From the NCBI GenBank assembly GCA_963921195.1, contig OY992537.1:54708313-54772312 (forward strand): a stretch of DNA of 64,000 bases, given 5' to 3'. Under the pieces are notes generated by a model, which worked only from the letters and a program-made list of their open reading frames with translations, was not told where the DNA came from and ran no database searches. Numbering within the stretch: the first letter of the stretch is position 1; every line of letters begins with the position of its first letter. Position numbers and translations under genes: made by a program. Below are positions 60,369 through 64,000 of this stretch, piece after piece. Source of the stretch: Pegoplata infirma. Lineage: Eukaryota; Arthropoda; Insecta; Diptera; Anthomyiidae.

Positions 60369-60895
60369 TGATTTACTTGTTTTGTTTTTTCTAGCAAAGT
60401 ATTATAATTAAGACTTACTACCTTAAAATCAATTTTATCACCATATAGCTCCATTAAAACATCCTCTGCTTTTTGTTCTCCACATACTAACTGGTGATTT
60501 TTACTCCATGACATCCACTTTGTTCCTACTTTCATAGAATCATTTTTTACGAACACTTTCAATGACTTATCTTCATCTAAAATATCATTTTTAAGCTGCA
60601 TTAATACTTTCCTATCTTGCTGTCTTTCTTCGACCAAATCTTTTTCAACTTTGATAGTTGAGCCGGCCAAGTTAGGTAAATTTTTAAATATAGTGTTTGC
60701 CATGTCTTCCGTTACCATTTCTGCTACTACATTAATTTTTTTATTTTCTGCAGTATAAATTACCCTAGCTGAACTTATTTGAATATCAGGAATTTTCAAA
60801 AGGTTTTTACATATATGCTCTATTGAAAAGTTCAATGTTGTAAGTGCAGTGGTAAACTGAAAAACGTAATGTAATTTTTTGTTTTCTTCGGACAC
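60359..60895 (-). CDS. LINE ORF1 (5' incomplete)
   Basis: 178 codons ending KTKQVNQKN and TAA. No ATG opens it: the frame is closed upstream by TAG and the first in-frame ATG is about residue 59 (AEMVTEDM). No zinc knuckle is visible. It has an alpha/beta-looking N-terminal region and a charged middle (VEERQQDRKVLMQLK). By position it is the RNA-binding ORF1 product of the LINE. The amino end may be missing through 5' truncation. Confidence 0.7.
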   Translation of the reverse strand: MSEENKKLHYVFQFTTALTTLNFSIEHICKNLLKIPDIQISSARVIYTAENKKINVVAEMVTEDMANTIFKNLPNLAGSTIKVEKDLVEERQQDRKVLMQLKNDILDEDKSLKVFVKNDSMKVGTKWMSWSKNHQLVCGEQKAEDVLMELYGDKIDFKVVSLNYNTLLEKTKQVNQKN

Positions 60896-60897
60896 TG

Positions 60898-61329
60898 GCT
60901 AGACGAAAATAAAAAAATCTTTTTCAATCTTTTAGTTATGAAAATTAATGACGATAGTAAGTATTTGCATTTTTAATATTGAAATATTTAATAAAAATTA
61001 TGGAAAAAGGAAAATACAGGAAAACTTTCATAACCTCAAAATCAGTGATTTTTAGTTTTTATAAAAGAAAATATAGTATAAAACTTATAAAATTTCAAGC
61101 GATTTCAATGACCCAAAAAGACAAAAAATTAAAGTGATATTTGGTGCTTCCAAATCATCAATTACTTTTTGCTAGTTGTTGCTTATTTTCAAGAAATCAA
61201 TTTTTGTTTCAGGAAACTTTTGCTCCAAAAATTGTGATTTACTCACAGTGTGGCAGAGTGGAAATATAAAACAAGAACAAACCCAACGTGTTTCTTGGCG
61301 AAAATCAAAGAAACAAAAAGATTTCTTCA
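60898..61329. other. Body of the CACATTGG element
   Basis: AT-rich sequence upstream of LINE ORF1; may include LINE 5' sequence. No gene. Confidence 0.5.
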
Positions 61330-61835
61330 GTAAAATTTAATGGCGGTTCTTTTCTGACAACATTTTAACCCTCTATCTCCCATATTTAGGGGTCACTTTG
61401 TCCCTTTTTTTCAAATATCCTCATAGAACACCACTATGGCGTGCGTTTAAAGAGTTAAAATGTTTTAAAAAAATGTTTTGCATAAAATTTCACTAGGGGT
61501 TGTCAACGGCCAAAAGTTAGTGCGATATAACCAAAATGTTTAAAACATGAAATTTTGAAATTATCATATTTTGTTAAATTGTGTTTCACTATGATACTTT
61601 ACAATTTAACTTTTTTAAGCATCCTAAACATTTTGCTTGATCTTTAGCCTTTGACAACCCATAGTGAAATTTAGTTCATAAAATGTTTGTAGAACATTTT
61701 TACCATTTAAACGCACGTTTAAGTGGTGTTCTAAGAGAATATTTGCGAAAAAGGTCCAAAATGACCACTAAAAATGTAAGATAGGGCGTAATATGTTACA
61801 AGAACTGAACCGCCATCAAATTTCACTGAAAACAT
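61330..61835. repeat. Inverted repeat around 'ggggttgtcaacggcc'
   Basis: Arms 61330-61540 and 61640-61835 share GGCGGTTC/GAACCGCC, AACACCACT/AGTGGTGTT, TTTCACTAGGGGTTGTCAA and inverse. A third partial copy follows at 61955-62097. Confidence 0.75.
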
Positions 61836-62097
61836 CTGTTAATATTAATTAGCTTAGAAGCAGATTTATAAATTTTTTGTTTATACGACTTTGGTGAAAA
61901 ACAATTCAAGAATTTATAATTTTACTTTTTTAAGCATTTTGCATTTTTCGCACGAACTTTTGGTGTTTGACAACCCCTAGTGAAATTTGATGCAGAAAAT
62001 TTTTGTATATCATTTTAAACCATTTAACGGTGTTTTTATGAGAATATTTAAAAAAGAAGCAATATGACTCCTAAAAATTAGAGATAGAGGGTTAATA

Positions 62098-62622
62098 CCC
62101 ACCAAATTTTTGCATTACTAGTAATGAGTATAGTAATTAGTAATAATTATTGGTATGTACTTACTCATTGCATGAAACACTACTTATTCTATAAAGGCCG
62201 TGAGACAAAAATAATTAGTGCCTACAAGCTTACGAGTAGGGAGATAAATAACTACTTACCTATAACGAGTAAAATAAGTAGTTACTTATAAGGAATAAAA
62301 TAATTAGTTGCAAACGGAGTTTGAAGTTACTTTTTATAATTAGATTATTCGTTTTCGCGAAACTTTAAGCTAAAAAGGTAAAACAAATATTGTTTTTTCT
62401 GATTGGACTTAATTTTCCAAGTGAACTTGCAAACAAGTATTTATTTTTAACATTCTCAATAACTAATTATTTATATTATTGCAAATAAGTACTTACATAT
62501 TACAATATAAGGCACTATTTGCTTTTTGGACTAAAGTAATGCAGTGGGTAATGAGTAGTTGTTATAAGTAATGTAATTGCCAGTCATTACTTTTCACAAC
62601 ACATTACATAGTTTTTGCTGGG
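62098..62622. mobile_element. 525-bp MITE with CCCA(C/G)CAAA ends
   Basis: Left CCCACCAAATTTTTGCATTA, right end inverted CCCAGCAAAAACTATGTAAT; TA on both sides. Interior consists of TACTTACT/AGTAAT motifs, including GTAATGAGTA. Same family type as 41324-42056. Confidence 0.75.
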
Positions 62623-63661
62623 TATGTTCTTAGAAAAGAATCGCCATCAAATTTTACTGCTGACATCTTGTAACATTATTTACCTCAGATTCAGATTTAG
62701 TACTTTTTTTACTTATTCAACACCCCTTTGAAAAAAAAATTGAAAACTTCAGTGGGCTATAAAAAATTAACTCGATCTAAGTTTTTAAAACCTTTCGGGT
62801 TTTGGTATACTTAAATTTTGTTGGCACCATCTAAGATAAAAAGGGTGTTGCTCAGTGTTATAGTAAAAAAACTGAAAAACATGAAGAGAATAATATGTTC
62901 CCTCGGCTCTAGATGGGTTAAAAAATAGATTAAAATTTTTCAAAACTTTAAAAAATGTATGTCTTTTGTTGTTACTAGTGTATTTTATTTCAATTCATGT
63001 GTATAAGTGATTATTTTAGTTTTGGCCAAAAAATATGGCTTGCCAGACCAATGTGCATTGGAGCAGTAGAAATGATTTTAAGACTGAAAAATTACCATAA
63101 ATATTTTTTAAAAAATTTAAAAAAATAATCGTTATCCTACGATCCTCCTGGGCAAAACATTTGTAAAATCGATAGAAGTTTTACACAAAAAAATTTCAAA
63201 AAAATCGAAGAGTACAAACATTTTCAAAAATGAGATTTAAATTTTAAAACTTAAAAATCGCATACTAGAGCGCTTTTAAGAATTTTTTGGGATTTCTTTA
63301 AAAAGTACGTAAAAAAACAAAAATATAAAAAAAAAAAAAATTGAAATTTGGACCATTATTGAAGAAGTTATGAGTAAAAGAAGTTTTAGTAAAGGCACAA
63401 ACTACCAATTTTTAAAAATTCGATATCTTTTGAACGGGTCATCAAAAAAAAATCTTAAAATTTACCACGAAGGAGTTTTCGAAGGGTACTAAAAATTGTA
63501 AATAAATTGGGAAAATCTAAAAAAAAAAATTTTTAAAGTGTCCGATTTGACATGGAATGCCCCATATACTTTATGGGGTCCCAGACCGATATTTTGATCA
63601 GTTACAAACGGAATGACAAACTTATATATACCCTCTATCACAAGAGTGAAGGGTGTAAAAA

Positions 63662-64000
63662 TGTCATTTTGCATGGGAGCCCCCTTAAGGATTTGAGATA
63701 GGAAGAAGGTTTGTTTGGAAAAAATGTTGGGGTATAAAAATTAATGGGGGTCGGTCTTACATTGAACCACTCTAGCAGCGACTCCTAGGCAATTGTGGGG
63801 AAAGGGGCTACTCATCGGAGGAAACTTGGCGGTCAAAAACACATATTTTCTTTTTCAGAGTCGCTTATACACAAAAAAAACCTTTTCAAATTACTAAAAA
63901 AAAAGTCTCGTAATCCCATTTTACCAATATTTGACAGTTTTCCTTGTTTTTTAACAAAAAATTTTGGATCGAAATTTTTTTTGTAATTTTACAAATTTTC
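63662..64000. other. Fragment of foldback-element core and AT-rich end
   Basis: GGGAGCCCCCTTAAGGATTT and 'gggggtcggtctta' match the foldback core near 40840-40920, so another copy starts or ends here. No gene in the remaining bases. Confidence 0.55.

Larger units (their letters stand above)
55952..60897 (-). mobile_element. Non-LTR retrotransposon (LINE), inactive copy
   Basis: On the minus strand the order is ORF1, endonuclease, reverse transcriptase, CCHC region, a 3' UTR of about 160 bp and a (TAC)n tail at 55952-55979. Apurinic-like endonuclease plus a simple-repeat tail places it among I/Jockey/CR1-like LINEs; the clade cannot be fixed by eye. It is disabled by an in-frame TAA (59337-59339), an inserted MITE (57061-57973) and probably 5' truncation. 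Confidence 0.93.
55791..63055. mobile_element. CACATTGG-ended DNA element, 5-bp duplication
   Basis: Ends CACATTGGTCT...TTTTTGGCCAAAACT and its inverse are about 38 bp long with a few mismatches. CATTG is duplicated on both sides (55786-55790, 63056-63060), and the unoccupied site CACCATTGGAGCAGTAG exists at 40944-40960. A CAC-starting terminus with a 5-bp duplication recalls Transib-type elements, but the duplication is not the usual CGNCG and no transposase is present, so this is tentative. Internally, about 61330-61540 is inverted at 61640-61835, with a third partial copy at 61955-62097. Confidence 0.8.
55157..63568. mobile_element. Foldback element split by nested insertions
   Basis: The right arm (63340-63568) ends GGAATGCCCCATATA and matches 40054-42196. 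The left side (55157-55790) keeps only a remnant of its arm (AGGGGGCATT) and then core blocks (TTAGGGAGTGGAGATAGGGC, GGGGGTCGGTCTC). The left and right core halves meet at CACCATTG / CATTGGAGCAGTAG, the insertion point of the next element. Confidence 0.8.
54690..63661 (+). repeat. GCCGAAT repeat split by an 8.4-kb nested insertion
   Basis: The 5' part (54690-55156, hairpin TTCGGCCTTGCCGAA, GACAGACGGACATCGCTAG block) and 3' part (63569-63661, GGGTCCCAGACCGATATTTT then ATACCCTCT) together reproduce the order of the intact copy at 48831-49240. The break lies at an ATATA tract. Confidence 0.82.

Overview
This is a very AT-rich animal window with no prokaryotic features. Short GT-AG exons sit in huge introns, and most of the DNA is transposon-derived. 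The repeats (a family opening with a GCCGAAT hairpin plus 'accctcc' and carrying GTCCGTCCGTCTGTC-like blocks; very many short inverted-repeat transposons; linker-histone-like fragments) point to a higher fly, probably a calyptrate fly (blowfly/house-fly relative). That assignment is inference from repeat style, not a database match.

The one clearly supported host gene is on the + strand. Four exons (44852-45058, 45301-45414, 50908-50991, 51187-51288) all have AG/GT borders and all are phase 1. They join in frame into a secreted-type cysteine-rich protein with a full von Willebrand factor C (VWC) domain preceded by a related Cys-rich segment. The gene continues beyond the last exon; its name cannot be fixed. 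Two weaker exon candidates lie upstream on the same strand: 60 bp at 5411-5470 and a GC-rich 84-bp block at 26051-26134 resembling the end of a thrombospondin type-1 repeat.

Layout: 1-75 a tRNA-like SINE head; about 205-1075 an inverted-repeat element; 1885-4460 and 5511-11370 a 25-bp minisatellite with a 100-bp higher-order period, cut by two small inverted-repeat (MITE-type) elements; 12.4-15.1 kb an element holding three 500-bp hAT-type elements with perfect 8-bp target duplications; 16.5-30.2 kb a dense field of hAT-type and other inverted-repeat elements; 30.5-32.3 kb an element built on a 1-kb palindrome; 33.1-34.5 kb an inverted-repeat element carrying two broken linker-histone-like copies; 34.5-37.0 kb a 2.5-kb hAT-type element with an inner 1.25-kb palindrome; 38.6-42.6 kb a layered palindrome; 42.6-44.46 kb a homogeneous 35-bp hairpin array just before the first firm exon; 45.4-50.9 kb an intron with a Harbinger-like > hAT-like > foldback nest; 51.3-64 kb a further intron or intergenic stretch.

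The last part contains the deepest nest. A GCCGAAT repeat (54690-63661) is split by a foldback element (55157-63568). That is split by a CACATTGG-ended element with a 5-bp duplication (55791-63055). That holds a minus-strand non-LTR retrotransposon (about 55952-60897), which is itself split by an inverted-repeat element (57061-57973). The retrotransposon has ORF1, then an ORF2 with endonuclease, reverse transcriptase and a CCHC knuckle. ORF2 lies in the -1 frame behind an A AAA AAC slippery heptamer placed directly before the ORF1 stop. This copy is dead (in-frame stop, insertion).
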